Shown here in pieces: positions 53,507-62,499 of a stretch of 64,000 nt of DNA. Within the stretch, counting starts at the first letter, position 1, and each line of letters starts with the position of its first letter. The notes under the pieces are model-generated. The model ran no database searches. It was not told the DNA's origin and saw nothing but the letters and a program-made list of their open reading frames with translations. A program made the position numbers and the translations under genes. Source of the stretch: Methylotenera sp. (GTDB lineage: Bacteria; Pseudomonadota; Gammaproteobacteria; Burkholderiales; Methylophilaceae); contig PERG01000004.1 in NCBI GenBank assembly GCA_002928535.1, forward strand, positions 62,001 to 126,000. Direction: 5' to 3'.

Positions 53507-53524
53507 TGTAGGAAATTTCTTACG
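53507..53524. promoter_or_regulatory. RcsB-box-like palindrome in the eps control region (best copy)
   Basis: TGTAGGAAATTTCTTACG, with matching arms apart from one G-T type difference; 315 bp upstream of epsL. Confidence 0.6.
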
Positions 53525-53547
53525 TTTACTAAAGGTGCGATTGCGAC

Positions 53548-53565
53548 TGTAGGAATTGTCTTACT
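53548..53565. promoter_or_regulatory. RcsB-box-like palindrome in the eps control region (second copy)
   Basis: TGTAGGAATTGTCTTACT, 23 bp after the end of the first copy. Weaker relatives are CGTAAGAATCTATTTATA (53470-53487) and TGTCGGAATTGGCCTATT (53571-53588). Confidence 0.55.
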
Positions 53566-53838
53566 GCAGATGTCGGAATTGGCCTATTTTGAAATGAAAT
53601 TAAAGTTATTAATATGAGCAACATTCTGATGCCACATCTATTAATAATTGTGGTTAAAAACACACTTGATAAGGTTTTTTAGAAAATAATTGATAAGAAT
53701 CAAAAGAATAAGAAGTTGCAGTATTGCCAGAAATAATTTTTAAGCATTTAATAGCCTTTGCTATAAATGCTTGGCAATTAAAACTTGAGTACATCAAATC
53801 GATGTATTGGCAAAACTGACAATTAGGGGGTAATTATT

Positions 53839-55041
53839 TTGAATTGGGATAGAAGTATTTTTTCAAAAATGATGATGGGGACGGCGATTATTTATTCGGC
53901 TACATATACTAGTACCGCACTTGCAGATAAAGATGACACGTTCAACTTTACTGCCGGTACTCTATATATGTATGACACGAATCTATTCCGAGCACCAGCT
54001 GGCGCGAATCCTCCATTTGATGCTGAGCGATCTGACAGCATGTGGAAGACCAATGTCGGTATCAGCATCGATAAAGATTATTCTTTGCAGAAATTTAAGT
54101 TTGATTACTGGCATGAAGAGACGAAATTCAACAATAACGATTTCCTCGATTTCAACGGTAACAACTATAACGCTGCATGGTTATGGGCAGTAACACCTGG
54201 TTTGAAGGGCACGTTATCTTCCAAGAGAACGGTAGATTTAGTGCCATTTATCGACTTTCAAGGTTTTACTAGGAACGTCCGTACCACTAAATTCCAAAAC
54301 TTTGATTTTGACTATTCACCCCACAACAAATGGCATTTGTTGGGCGGTGTAAGCAAGCTGGATGTAGAAAATAGCCAGGTATTTATTCAAGAACAAAGCT
54401 TTAAATTTGATGGGGTAGAAGCGGGTGTTAAATATACTTTCCCATCAGAAAGTTTCTTTAAATTCATGGTGCGTAGGAGAGATGGTGAGCAAGTACCTCT
54501 GGGTAACGCTTTCCTAGTCAGCGATGGATTTAAAGAAGATGAACAAGAGCTCAGTATGTTTTGGTTGGTCAGCGGAAAATCGCGCATCATCTCAAATCTG
54601 GGCCATTTGAAACGTGAAGATAATGATTATTCAGTGCGTGATTTCTCCGGCTGGTTCGGTGGCATCAATTATGCATGGGATATCACAGGCAAATTGAATT
54701 TAACCGTAGACCTATCTAGAAGAATTGCGGCATTTCAGGATTTCACAAGTAGCTATACCACGATTGATACGATAGCAGTGAAACCAACCTGGGCCGTTAC
54801 CTCCAAGATCAAGGTCAGTGCAAACGCACAATACGGGCATCGTAAATTTTTGAATGATGGCGTTCAGCAAAACTTTGGCCGAAACGATGACATGGTTTCT
54901 TACGGTGTCAGCGCAGACTGGACACCACGCGATACGATGAAATTCGGTTTGAATTTACGCCATGAAGAACGTGATTCTAATGCTGTAAACCGGGATTATT
55001 CCGCAGACATTGCGAGTATCAACGGGCAGTTAACTTTTTAA
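53839..55041 (+). CDS. epsL: Outer membrane beta-barrel EpsL (exosortase B-associated)
   Basis: A 400-residue outer membrane protein: signal peptide (MNWDRSIFSKMMMGTAIIYS, cleavage near ALA-DKD), then alternating amphipathic strands and a terminal Phe (INGQLTF). It fits the EpsL family of XrtB/PEP-CTERM polysaccharide loci, thought to be the outer membrane exit or anchor. The start is TTG at 53839, with AGGGGG 8 bases upstream. It is the first gene of the rightward eps operon, 20 bp before epsD. Confidence 0.87.
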   Translation: MNWDRSIFSKMMMGTAIIYSATYTSTALADKDDTFNFTAGTLYMYDTNLFRAPAGANPPFDAERSDSMWKTNVGISIDKDYSLQKFKFDYWHEETKFNNNDFLDFNGNNYNAAWLWAVTPGLKGTLSSKRTVDLVPFIDFQGFTRNVRTTKFQNFDFDYSPHNKWHLLGGVSKLDVENSQVFIQEQSFKFDGVEAGVKYTFPSESFFKFMVRRRDGEQVPLGNAFLVSDGFKEDEQELSMFWLVSGKSRIISNLGHLKREDNDYSVRDFSGWFGGINYAWDITGKLNLTVDLSRRIAAFQDFTSSYTTIDTIAVKPTWAVTSKIKVSANAQYGHRKFLNDGVQQNFGRNDDMVSYGVSADWTPRDTMKFGLNLRHEERDSNAVNRDYSADIASINGQLTF

Positions 55042-55061
55042 CTAACCGAGGCTTTAAATTT

Positions 55062-55994
55062 ATGCAAAAGTCCTTTCACACACTTGGTTTGATCGCATTG
55101 ACGGCGATTGCCCTCATAGCATGCGATAAGAATGTAGATAAAAAACCTTCTACTCAGATCGTCGCAAAAGTGAACGATGTCGAAATCACTATGCATCAAA
55201 TAAACCGAGTAGTGAAAGGTATGCGGACAGTTTCTGTCGATAATGTAGCAAGTGTTAGACGTGAGGCGCTGGAGAAGTTGATTGACCAGCAAATCATTGT
55301 TGAAAAAGCGAAAAAGGAAAATCTGGATCGCACACCTGACGTCATTATGGCAATTGAAGCCGCCAAAAAAGAGATTCTGGCAAAAGCTTATATCCAAAAG
55401 CTGGTCATGAATTCCACTCGTACTAAAAGCAACGATATTAAAGAGTATTTCAACGAACATCCGGCATTATTTTCTGAAAGACGTATCTTCAATTTTGAAG
55501 ACATTGGTTTTCAACGCGTGGCTGAACTGATGCCCGCTTTGCGTGCAGAAGTTGCACAACAAAAGACCATGCCTGAAATTGCAGCTTGGCTGAGAGAAAA
55601 AGGCGTTAAATATACTGGTGGCACTTACCTGAGGCCTGCGGAGCAAATACCGTTAGCCATCTTGCCACGATTACAGTACGCCAAAGCAGGGGAAGTGCTG
55701 TTGGTTGAAATAGACAATGCAGTGCATTTGATCCATGTGATCAAGTACGAAGAGTCACCGATTGACTTGGCTGCAGCGACACCTTTTATTAAAAGTTATT
55801 TTATCAATACCAACGGCAAGCAACTCATTACCGACAAACTCAAACAGTTCCGCAAAGAAGCTAAGGTGGAATATGTTGGGGAATATGCTTTAGCTGCAGC
55901 TGACACTGATGCTTTGGCTGAAAAGACCAACCAGATTCAATCGAAATCAAATAAAAGATCTTCAATTGAAGCAGGTGTAGCAGGCTTGAAGTAA
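55062..55994 (+). CDS. epsD: EpsD-family peptidyl-prolyl cis-trans isomerase lipoprotein
   Basis: A 310-residue lipoprotein with a lipobox LIAC (C21), a SurA-like N-terminal helical domain (VNDVEITMHQINRVVKGMRT, REALEKLIDQQIIVEKAKKE) and a degenerate parvulin domain (about 140-235). EpsD family members accompany exosortase-type polysaccharide systems, probably assisting the outer membrane proteins EpsL and EpsE. The C-terminal 45 residues are Ala/Lys-rich and low complexity. It lies between epsL and epsE in the operon. Confidence 0.88.
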   Translation: MQKSFHTLGLIALTAIALIACDKNVDKKPSTQIVAKVNDVEITMHQINRVVKGMRTVSVDNVASVRREALEKLIDQQIIVEKAKKENLDRTPDVIMAIEAAKKEILAKAYIQKLVMNSTRTKSNDIKEYFNEHPALFSERRIFNFEDIGFQRVAELMPALRAEVAQQKTMPEIAAWLREKGVKYTGGTYLRPAEQIPLAILPRLQYAKAGEVLLVEIDNAVHLIHVIKYEESPIDLAAATPFIKSYFINTNGKQLITDKLKQFRKEAKVEYVGEYALAAADTDALAEKTNQIQSKSNKRSSIEAGVAGLK

Positions 55995-56051
55995 ATTTAT
56001 GTAGGGCAAGCTTGTGTTTGATAATGACTTTCAAATAAAAAAGGAAATATC

Positions 56052-57122
56052 GTGAAAAATTGGCATAGACTATTAGTAGTAATGAGCCTGTTCGTCGCAT
56101 CTATGTTCACTATGAACATAGCATCCGCGGACGATAACATCGACTATCTGTTAGGGGCAGGCGATACGATCCGTATCAATGTATTCCAAAACCCAGAACT
56201 GACGACTGAAACCCGTGTATCAGAAAGTGGGTCAGTGAGTTTCCCACTGGTGGGTGAAGTTAAAGTAGGCGGCAAAAGTATTCAGGCCGCTGAAAAAGCC
56301 ATCGCCCAAGGGTTGATTAAAGGTAAATTTGTACAACAGCCGCAAGTCAATATTGTGCTGCTGGCAGTACGCGGCAACCAGGTTGCGGTGATGGGTATGG
56401 TAAATAAGCCTGGTCGCTATCCTTTGGAAACTTTTAACATCCATTTAAGTGAAATGATTGCGATTGCCGGCGGCGTGCTTCCAACAGCCGGTAATGGTGC
56501 CGCGCACTTAACAGGCACCCGCAACGGTCAGCCTTATAAACATCATGTTGATCTTGCTTCTTTATTTCTGAACGATAAAAAATCAGATGACATCATTGTT
56601 AAAGATGGCGACATCATTTATGTAGTACCAGGTAATCAAGTATCAATCCTTGGCCAAGTATTGCGTCCAGGCCGTTTTGCACTAGAAACCTACAAAATGA
56701 ACTTAGTTGATGCGCTTTCATTATCTGGCGGCATGATTCCAACCGCTTCAGACAGTGTTGTGATTACCGGTATGCGTGATGGTAGCCCGTTTAAACAAGA
56801 AGTGAATGTGTCAGACTTGTTCATGAATAAAGACGCTGTGAATGATGTACAAGTCATGGCTGGCGATCAAATCTACGTACATCGTGCGCCTCTGTACTAC
56901 ATCTATGGTGAAGCACAAAAAGCCGGTAGCTATCGCGTAGAACGTAATATGACGGTCGTGCAGGCCCTAGCGCAAGGTGGTGGTCCGACCATCCGAGGTA
57001 CGCAACGCAATATTAAATTGTTCCGTCGCAACGAGAGCGGTGAAGTAGAGCAGCTTTCTCCTAAGCTCACTGATCCAGTACAAGCTGAAGATGTGATTTT
57101 TGTTAAAGAAAGCTTGTTCTAA
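56052..57122 (+). CDS. epsE: Polysaccharide export outer membrane protein EpsE (Wza-like)
   Basis: A 356-residue polysaccharide export protein: signal peptide ending near ASA-DDN, a Poly_export domain (DYLLGAGDTIRINVFQNPEL), then SLBB domains (VAVMGMVNKPGRYPLETFNI, VSILGQVLRPGRFALETYKM, YYIYGEAQKAGSYRVERNMT). The first two SLBB units are clearly related to each other and look like an internal duplication. The start is GTG with AAGGA 6 bases upstream. It would form the periplasmic and outer membrane channel with EpsF. Confidence 0.92.
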   Translation: MKNWHRLLVVMSLFVASMFTMNIASADDNIDYLLGAGDTIRINVFQNPELTTETRVSESGSVSFPLVGEVKVGGKSIQAAEKAIAQGLIKGKFVQQPQVNIVLLAVRGNQVAVMGMVNKPGRYPLETFNIHLSEMIAIAGGVLPTAGNGAAHLTGTRNGQPYKHHVDLASLFLNDKKSDDIIVKDGDIIYVVPGNQVSILGQVLRPGRFALETYKMNLVDALSLSGGMIPTASDSVVITGMRDGSPFKQEVNVSDLFMNKDAVNDVQVMAGDQIYVHRAPLYYIYGEAQKAGSYRVERNMTVVQALAQGGGPTIRGTQRNIKLFRRNESGEVEQLSPKLTDPVQAEDVIFVKESLF

Positions 57123-57142
57123 AAGTTAGTTAAAGGACCGCC

Positions 57143-58546
57143 ATGAATTTCCTCCAGTTTTTATTGATACTTAAAGCGCGTTTCAAAATCATCTTAGTGA
57201 CTTTTCTCACTATCGTGCTGGTTTCGCTCATCGTCACACTGTCCTTGCCCAAAAGCTTTCAGGCGACCACCTCCCTGTTGCTAAACTACAAAGGCATGGA
57301 CCCTGTGACAGGGGTAGTGTTACCTGCACAGTTGGTGCCCGGTTATATGGCCACGCAAGTGGATATTATCCAAAGCCGGAACATCGCACTTAAAGTCGTC
57401 GATAAACTGGGGTTGGCGGAAAGTCCCCATGCCCAGAAGCATTTCCAAAAGGCAACGGATGGGCATGGCGACATTAAAAACTGGTTAGCAGATATGCTGT
57501 TAAAAAAACTAACCGTTACGCCATCTAAAGAAAGCAGTGTGATGGAAATTTCCTACACGGCAGTGGATCCTGATTTTGCTGCCGAAGTAGTAAATGCGTT
57601 TGCTGAGAATTACCTGGAAACCAGTGTGCAATTGAAAGTAGAACCCGCGCAAAAAGCCGCCGGTTACTTTGGTCAACAAATCAAAACGTTACGTGATAAC
57701 TTGGAGCTAGCCCAAAGCCGTTTATCCAAGTACCAACAAGAAAATGGCATTACGAATCCTGAACAAAATTACGATGTAGAAAGCATGCGTTTAAATGAGC
57801 TCTCCACACAGCTGAGCATCGCACAGTCTGCTGCCATCGAAGCACAATCCAGGAAAGCCAGCGCCCAAAATAATGCGATGGACTCCCCAGATGTTGCTTT
57901 AAGTCCTGTTATTCAGAATCTAAAAGTGGATGCAGCACGTGCGGAAACCAAGCTGGCGGAAATGTCCGGACGCTTAGGTACCAACCATCCACAATACAAA
58001 GCTGCAGCAGGCGAGTTAGGCAAATTAAAAAGCCAGATTAACCAAGAGGTACAAAGTGCTTCGAATAGTGTGTCGGGTTCAGCCAATATTCAACAACAAC
58101 GTGAAGCGCAATTACGTGCACAAGTGGATATGCAAAAACAAAAAGTTTTAAGCCTGAATCGCTTAAGAGATGAGATGGGTGTATTGCAAAAAGACGTGGA
58201 AACTGCGCAAAAAGCCATGGACGCTGTAACGCAACGCTTTAGCCAAACCAGCATAGAAGCGCAATCCAACCAAAGCGACATCTCAATACTTAATCCTGCT
58301 ATTGCACCATTGTTACCTAGCAGCCCACGCGTGCTTGCTAGTATCTTGATGTCTATTTTATTGGGTGCGGTATTGGGTATCGGCTTCGGTTTATTAGCTG
58401 AGTTAATGGATAGACGTGTACGCAGTCGCGATGATATTGCTGAATTACTAGGTGTTCCGGTGTTTGCAATTTCTAAAGGGAAACCAATTAAAGATTCCAT
58501 GAAGTTGTTGCCCAGAAATAATGGCCCTAAATTCTTGACTGCGTAA
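57143..58546 (+). CDS. epsF: Chain length determinant protein EpsF (Wzz-type)
   Basis: A 467-residue polysaccharide co-polymerase with an N-terminal membrane helix (IILVTFLTIVLVSLIVTL), a long periplasmic coiled-coil part (about 170-390, with Gln/Ala-rich heptads) and a C-terminal helix (VLASILMSILLGAVLGIGFG) ending in a cytoplasmic tail with RRVRSRDDIAELLGVPVFA. It sets chain length together with EpsG. It lies 20 bp after epsE and 8 bp before epsG. Confidence 0.92.
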   Translation: MNFLQFLLILKARFKIILVTFLTIVLVSLIVTLSLPKSFQATTSLLLNYKGMDPVTGVVLPAQLVPGYMATQVDIIQSRNIALKVVDKLGLAESPHAQKHFQKATDGHGDIKNWLADMLLKKLTVTPSKESSVMEISYTAVDPDFAAEVVNAFAENYLETSVQLKVEPAQKAAGYFGQQIKTLRDNLELAQSRLSKYQQENGITNPEQNYDVESMRLNELSTQLSIAQSAAIEAQSRKASAQNNAMDSPDVALSPVIQNLKVDAARAETKLAEMSGRLGTNHPQYKAAAGELGKLKSQINQEVQSASNSVSGSANIQQQREAQLRAQVDMQKQKVLSLNRLRDEMGVLQKDVETAQKAMDAVTQRFSQTSIEAQSNQSDISILNPAIAPLLPSSPRVLASILMSILLGAVLGIGFGLLAELMDRRVRSRDDIAELLGVPVFAISKGKPIKDSMKLLPRNNGPKFLTA

Positions 58547-58554
58547 GGAGCAAT

Positions 58555-59430
58555 ATGCTGAATACTGTAAATACGAATTTGCCTGTAGCGAATAATAAGC
58601 ATCGCGAGGCTAATATTGGCAAACTGCTACTCGATTTAGGCAAAATTACGCTCGAGGATGCAGAGCGAATTATCCGGTTGCAAAAAGTTGAAGGCCTACG
58701 TTTTGGTGCTGCTGCCCAAAAACTAGGCATGGTGACTGAGGCGGACATTCGTCAGGCGTTATCGCTGCAGTTTGATTATCCATACCTGCAACCTAATCAA
58801 GGTTCATTTAGTAAAAATCTGGTCGCAGCCTATCAACCTTTCTCGCCACAAGTAGAAGCTTTACGTGCATTACGTAGTCAGCTCATCCTGACTTGGTTTA
58901 ATGAAGGCAATAAATCTTTGGCAGTGGTTTCTGCCAATGAAGATGAAGGTTGCAGCAACCTCGCCGCTAATTTGGCAGTAGTCTTTTCACAGCTAGGCGA
59001 GCAAACTTTGCTTATCGACGCGAACTTGCGCGAGCCCGCACAGCATAAGATTTTTAATTTAAATGAGCCACGCGGTTTATCTGATATTTTGGTAGGACGT
59101 GCTGATTTAAATATTGTGACCCGCATCGATTCTTTCGTGAATTTATCAGTCCTCGGTGCTGGTACCGTGCCGCCCAATCCGCAAGAGCTTTTAAGCCGCA
59201 GTATTTTTACGGATCTCATTAACCATGCCATTACGCATTACGACATTGTGATTGTGGATACTGCGCCTGCAGGGGACACCTCTGACGCGCAAACTGTGGC
59301 TGGTCGTTGTGGTGGGGCGCTTCTGGTCTCGAAACTTAACCAGACGCGCGTTGCAGAATTGGAAAATGTTCGAGATCAATTAACCGTTACCGGTGTGCAA
59401 ATTGTGGGTGCCGTAGTGAATGATTATTAA
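58555..59430 (+). CDS. epsG: EpsG, tyrosine-kinase-like partner of EpsF, with degenerate P-loop
   Basis: A 291-residue protein of the EpsG chain-length tyrosine kinase family. An N-terminal GspE/MshE-type domain (about 18-80: GKLLLDLGKITLEDAERIIR and FGAAAQKLGMVTEADIRQAL) precedes the ParA/BY-kinase-like domain. The Walker A region reads SANEDEGCSNLAANLA, with Cys where Lys is required. Walker A' is LLIDANLRE, with Asn in place of the second Asp. Walker B (DIVIVDTAP) is intact. No tyrosine-rich tail is present; only the last residue is Tyr. It may act as a regulatory pseudokinase. AAGGAG precedes the ATG. Confidence 0.85.
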   Translation: MLNTVNTNLPVANNKHREANIGKLLLDLGKITLEDAERIIRLQKVEGLRFGAAAQKLGMVTEADIRQALSLQFDYPYLQPNQGSFSKNLVAAYQPFSPQVEALRALRSQLILTWFNEGNKSLAVVSANEDEGCSNLAANLAVVFSQLGEQTLLIDANLREPAQHKIFNLNEPRGLSDILVGRADLNIVTRIDSFVNLSVLGAGTVPPNPQELLSRSIFTDLINHAITHYDIVIVDTAPAGDTSDAQTVAGRCGGALLVSKLNQTRVAELENVRDQLTVTGVQIVGAVVNDY

Positions 59431-59528
59431 TCGGCACTATTCTCAAGATGTATATCTCGATATTTTATGTCGTTGAAATTTAGCCCATCACAATATGCGC
59501 CAACCAATAGAAGGAACATTGAATTACC

Positions 59529-60446
59529 ATGATGGGCATACTTTCTTCTGCGCGCAAAGCTGCATTTAGCAATCCTAATTTAACTGCGCTAAAGCCACTA
59601 ATCTTCGTACTGCTTGGCTTGCTGGTCATGTACCTGCCAAGTTTTATCGATTTGTTTAACGGCATCTGGAACACCAATCAGCAAGCCCACGGACCCATTG
59701 TATTAGCCGTGGCTATCTGGTTCTTTTACTTTAAAGCAACTTTAGTCCCTCAAGCAAATATACCTATTGTTCCGGCGCCGCACATCGGATGGCCGGTGTT
59801 AATTCTAGGTTGTCTGATATTCATGGTAGGGCGCTCACAGACCCTATATCTGTTCGAGATTGGCTCATTAATCCTAGTTTTGCTTGGCATTATGCTGCTG
59901 TTTTTTGGCAAGCCTATGGCTAAACATTTCTGGTTCGCATTTTTCTTCATGCTGTTCATGGTGCCGTTACCAGCCTCGATTGTAGAAATGATTACGCAGC
60001 CAATGAAGATGGCGGTATCCATTGCCTCTGAGCACTTGCTGTATGAATTCGGTTACCCCGTCGCCCGAGCTGGGGTCATTGTGCTGATTGGCCAGTACCA
60101 ATTATTAGTGGCAGATGCCTGTGCAGGCTTGAATTCGCTATTTACCCTGGAAGCGCTGGGTCTGCTTTACATGAACATCATGCGCCATGAGTCGCCATTA
60201 CGAAATGCCTTGCTTGCGGCATTGATCGTTCCGATTTCATTTGCGGCAAACGTAACGCGGGTAGTGATTCTGGCACTGATTACCTATCATTGGGGTGACG
60301 AAGCCGGGCAAGGGTTTGTCCATGATTTTTCCGGCATGCTGCTATTCGTTACTGCCTTGTTTTTGATTATCTGTGTAGATACTTTTTTACGGTTTTTAAC
60401 CGGCTTGCTTGCAAAGCGCAAAACACGACTAGGGGCTAATTCTTGA
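59529..60446 (+). CDS. xrtB: Exosortase B (XrtB/EpsH)
   Basis: A 305-residue multi-pass membrane transpeptidase-like protease that processes PEP-CTERM proteins. The catalytic Cys is C198 in [12 protein letters not shown], the Arg is R244 in [13 protein letters not shown], and the His is H265 in FVHDFSGM. About eight hydrophobic segments are visible. Its stop overlaps the epsI start as TTGA. A 98-bp gap separates it from epsG. Substrates in this window are the proteins at 18689 and 49974. Confidence 0.95.
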   Translation: MMGILSSARKAAFSNPNLTALKPLIFVLLGLLVMYLPSFIDLFNGIWNTNQQAHGPIVLAVAIWFFYFKATLVPQANIPIVPAPHIGWPVLILGCLIFMVGRSQTLYLFEIGSLILVLLGIMLLFFGKPMAKHFWFAFFFMLFMVPLPASIVEMITQPMKMAVSIASEHLLYEFGYPVARAGVIVLIGQYQLLVADACAGLNSLFTLEALGLLYMNIMRHESPLRNALLAALIVPISFAANVTRVVILALITYHWGDEAGQGFVHDFSGMLLFVTALFLIICVDTFLRFLTGLLAKRKTRLGANS

Positions 60447-61153
60447 GTGCATCTACTTACACTATACCTCGAATCCCAGTTAACAAAAGCATGCTGGTAG
60501 GCATGGTATTGATGCTTGCCGGGCTTGGTGCGTGGCTTATGACGCCTGAACACCCTGACGCCCAAACAGCACCGGAGTTGGAATCCATCATTCCTGCCCA
60601 ATTTGGTGAATGGAAACAGGTCCCCGACCTGTTTATCCCGGTCGGTCTGACTACAGACCGAAATACTGAGATTGACGAGCTTTACGATCGTGTATTGATG
60701 CGTACTTATGTGAATAAGCGAGGGGAGCAGGTCATGTTAGCGTTGGCATACGCCACCGAGCAAAAACAAGACATCAAAATCCATCGCCCCGAAGTTTGCT
60801 ATGTAGCACAAGGCTATCAGTTATTGAAAATGACTGGCAATACCTTTACACCGGAACACAAAAAACCAATCGCAGCACAGCGTTTATTAATGCAGCATCA
60901 AAACCGGGCTGAAGCCGTCACCTACTGGATCAGGATTGGTGATGAATATCCTGTCGGAGGTATGGCCCAGCGCATGAAAATATTACGTGATGGACTTAAA
61001 GGCAAGGTGGTTGACGGCATCCTAGTAAGAGCCTCTACAGTGTTAGGCGATGAAACCGAATCTGCACCTGCCTATGTTCTACAAGAAAATTTTTTGGAAA
61101 CCCTACTCAAAAGCCTTCCTGTTGACCAACAAATGCTATTAGCAGTGAAGTAG
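60443..61153 (+). CDS. epsI: EpsI-family protein, exosortase B partner
   Basis: A 236-residue protein with one N-terminal membrane helix ([19 protein letters not shown]) and the EpsI domain, including [15 protein letters not shown] with the conserved Cys and [15 protein letters not shown]. EpsI is found next to, or fused with, exosortases and is probably needed for polysaccharide export or sorting. The start is TTG at 60443, overlapping the xrtB stop. Confidence 0.92.
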   Translation: MSASTYTIPRIPVNKSMLVGMVLMLAGLGAWLMTPEHPDAQTAPELESIIPAQFGEWKQVPDLFIPVGLTTDRNTEIDELYDRVLMRTYVNKRGEQVMLALAYATEQKQDIKIHRPEVCYVAQGYQLLKMTGNTFTPEHKKPIAAQRLLMQHQNRAEAVTYWIRIGDEYPVGGMAQRMKILRDGLKGKVVDGILVRASTVLGDETESAPAYVLQENFLETLLKSLPVDQQMLLAVK

Positions 61154-61168
61154 TTGAAGTGGATGTAA

Positions 61169-62485
61169 TTGTTTGTGGGTAAAAAGGAAGAAGTTAATTT
61201 GTCAGGTTTGTTGAAAGCATCTGGTTCTACGTTCATGACTACGGTCATGATCATGGTTGTCGGTTTTTTTACCTCCGTGTTGACTGCACGGATACTGGGC
61301 CCTGAAGGGCGTGGTTTGCTATCCGGCGCTTTATTGATTGCGACCTTGGCTGGGAATGCAGCATTGTTCGGATTGGCGAATAGTTTTGTGTATCACAAGG
61401 GTGCGAAAAAAGCCTTTAACTACGGTGCATTTTTTGTTTTTTCACTGCTGTTTATCGCGGTGCTATCGGCGATTTTGTCGTACTACGGCTTGCAGCTTTC
61501 CAGCGAAGTGCAGTTGCATGAACAATTGAACCTGATAGTTATCATGGCAGTAGTGTCTGGCGGGTATAGCTATTTCAGTGCTTTAAGCCAGCTCAACCAT
61601 GAGCTGCATTTCTTCAACCTTATGCGGGTTGGCATGGTGGTGGGCAATTTGTTACTGCTGGGCATCATTGTGTGGCTGTTTGAACCGGTAACTTTTGTGC
61701 AGATTTTGGTCTGCCAGATTATCGTGAGCGCCGGGTTAATACTGTGGGGCATTGCTTGGGCCAACAAACATCGTATCTGGCAAAGAACCAACAAGGCTAA
61801 TGCAGAAGCATTGGGTTGGTCCAGCATGCTGGGCTATGGCATTAAACATCACGGCACGGTATTGCTAGGTATTTTGTTAGTCAATTTTGACAAACTGGTA
61901 TTACTAAAGATGGGAACGATCACTGAATATGGATTTTATGCACTGGCATTTACCACCTCGCGATTGATTGGTGCAGTACAAGAGGCCACCTCGACAGCGC
62001 TATATGCGCGCCATGCCGGTAAAGATGTGCAGCAGCTTTCGTTGAGTGTGAATCATGCATTCAGGCTGACTTTTTTACCTATGCTTTTGGTTGCAGCGAT
62101 TGGTGCTTTGGTGTCGCCTTGGCTGATTCCGCTGGTATATGGCAAAGCCTTTACTTCGATGGCGATTCCATTCGCGATTTTGTTGTTTGAGTGTGTGATT
62201 GCCGGAGCGAGCTGGACGTTGGCGCAACGCTTCAATGCAGGCGGTAGGCCGGGTTTGGTGTTTTTCCGGCAGTTCATCTCAGTGATTCCTATATTCGCCG
62301 CAGTACCGTTTTTACCGCAAGAAAATATCCACATTTATTTGAGTGGATTAATGCTGATTGGCGCAATACTACGGCTCATTGTCACATTAGGCATCTATCC
62401 TTTGGTGTTATCCGAGCCTATACCGCGCATATGGCCATACAAGACCGATGTGACCACGGCACTTAAATTGCTTAGTAGAAAGTAA
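61169..62485 (+). CDS. Oligosaccharide flippase of the eps cluster (Wzx-like)
   Basis: A 438-residue MOP-family membrane protein with about 12 helices (TTVMIMVVGFFTSVLTARIL, GPEGRGLLSGALLIATLAG). It would move the lipid-linked EPS repeat unit to the periplasm. The longest frame starts with TTG at 61169; TTG at 61199 (MSGLLKASGSTF) has AAGGAAG upstream and is a good alternative. It lies 15 bp after epsI. The next gene starts within 14 bp, so they share a transcript. Confidence 0.87.
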   Translation: MFVGKKEEVNLSGLLKASGSTFMTTVMIMVVGFFTSVLTARILGPEGRGLLSGALLIATLAGNAALFGLANSFVYHKGAKKAFNYGAFFVFSLLFIAVLSAILSYYGLQLSSEVQLHEQLNLIVIMAVVSGGYSYFSALSQLNHELHFFNLMRVGMVVGNLLLLGIIVWLFEPVTFVQILVCQIIVSAGLILWGIAWANKHRIWQRTNKANAEALGWSSMLGYGIKHHGTVLLGILLVNFDKLVLLKMGTITEYGFYALAFTTSRLIGAVQEATSTALYARHAGKDVQQLSLSVNHAFRLTFLPMLLVAAIGALVSPWLIPLVYGKAFTSMAIPFAILLFECVIAGASWTLAQRFNAGGRPGLVFFRQFISVIPIFAAVPFLPQENIHIYLSGLMLIGAILRLIVTLGIYPLVLSEPIPRIWPYKTDVTTALKLLSRK

Positions 62486-62499
62486 AGTTGAAAGCAGCT

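Larger units (their letters stand above)
53249..53838. promoter_or_regulatory. 590-bp eps control region with multiple palindromes
   Basis: No gene was seen. In order it holds an inverted repeat AAATGCAC/GTGCATTT (53280-53287 and 53314-53321), a degenerate TAGTCC-type site (53312-53327), the 10-bp palindrome GGAACGTTCC (53393-53402), and a run of RcsB-box-like elements from 53470 to 53588. It must drive epsA-epsB-vanZ leftward and epsL onward rightward. Confidence 0.6.
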
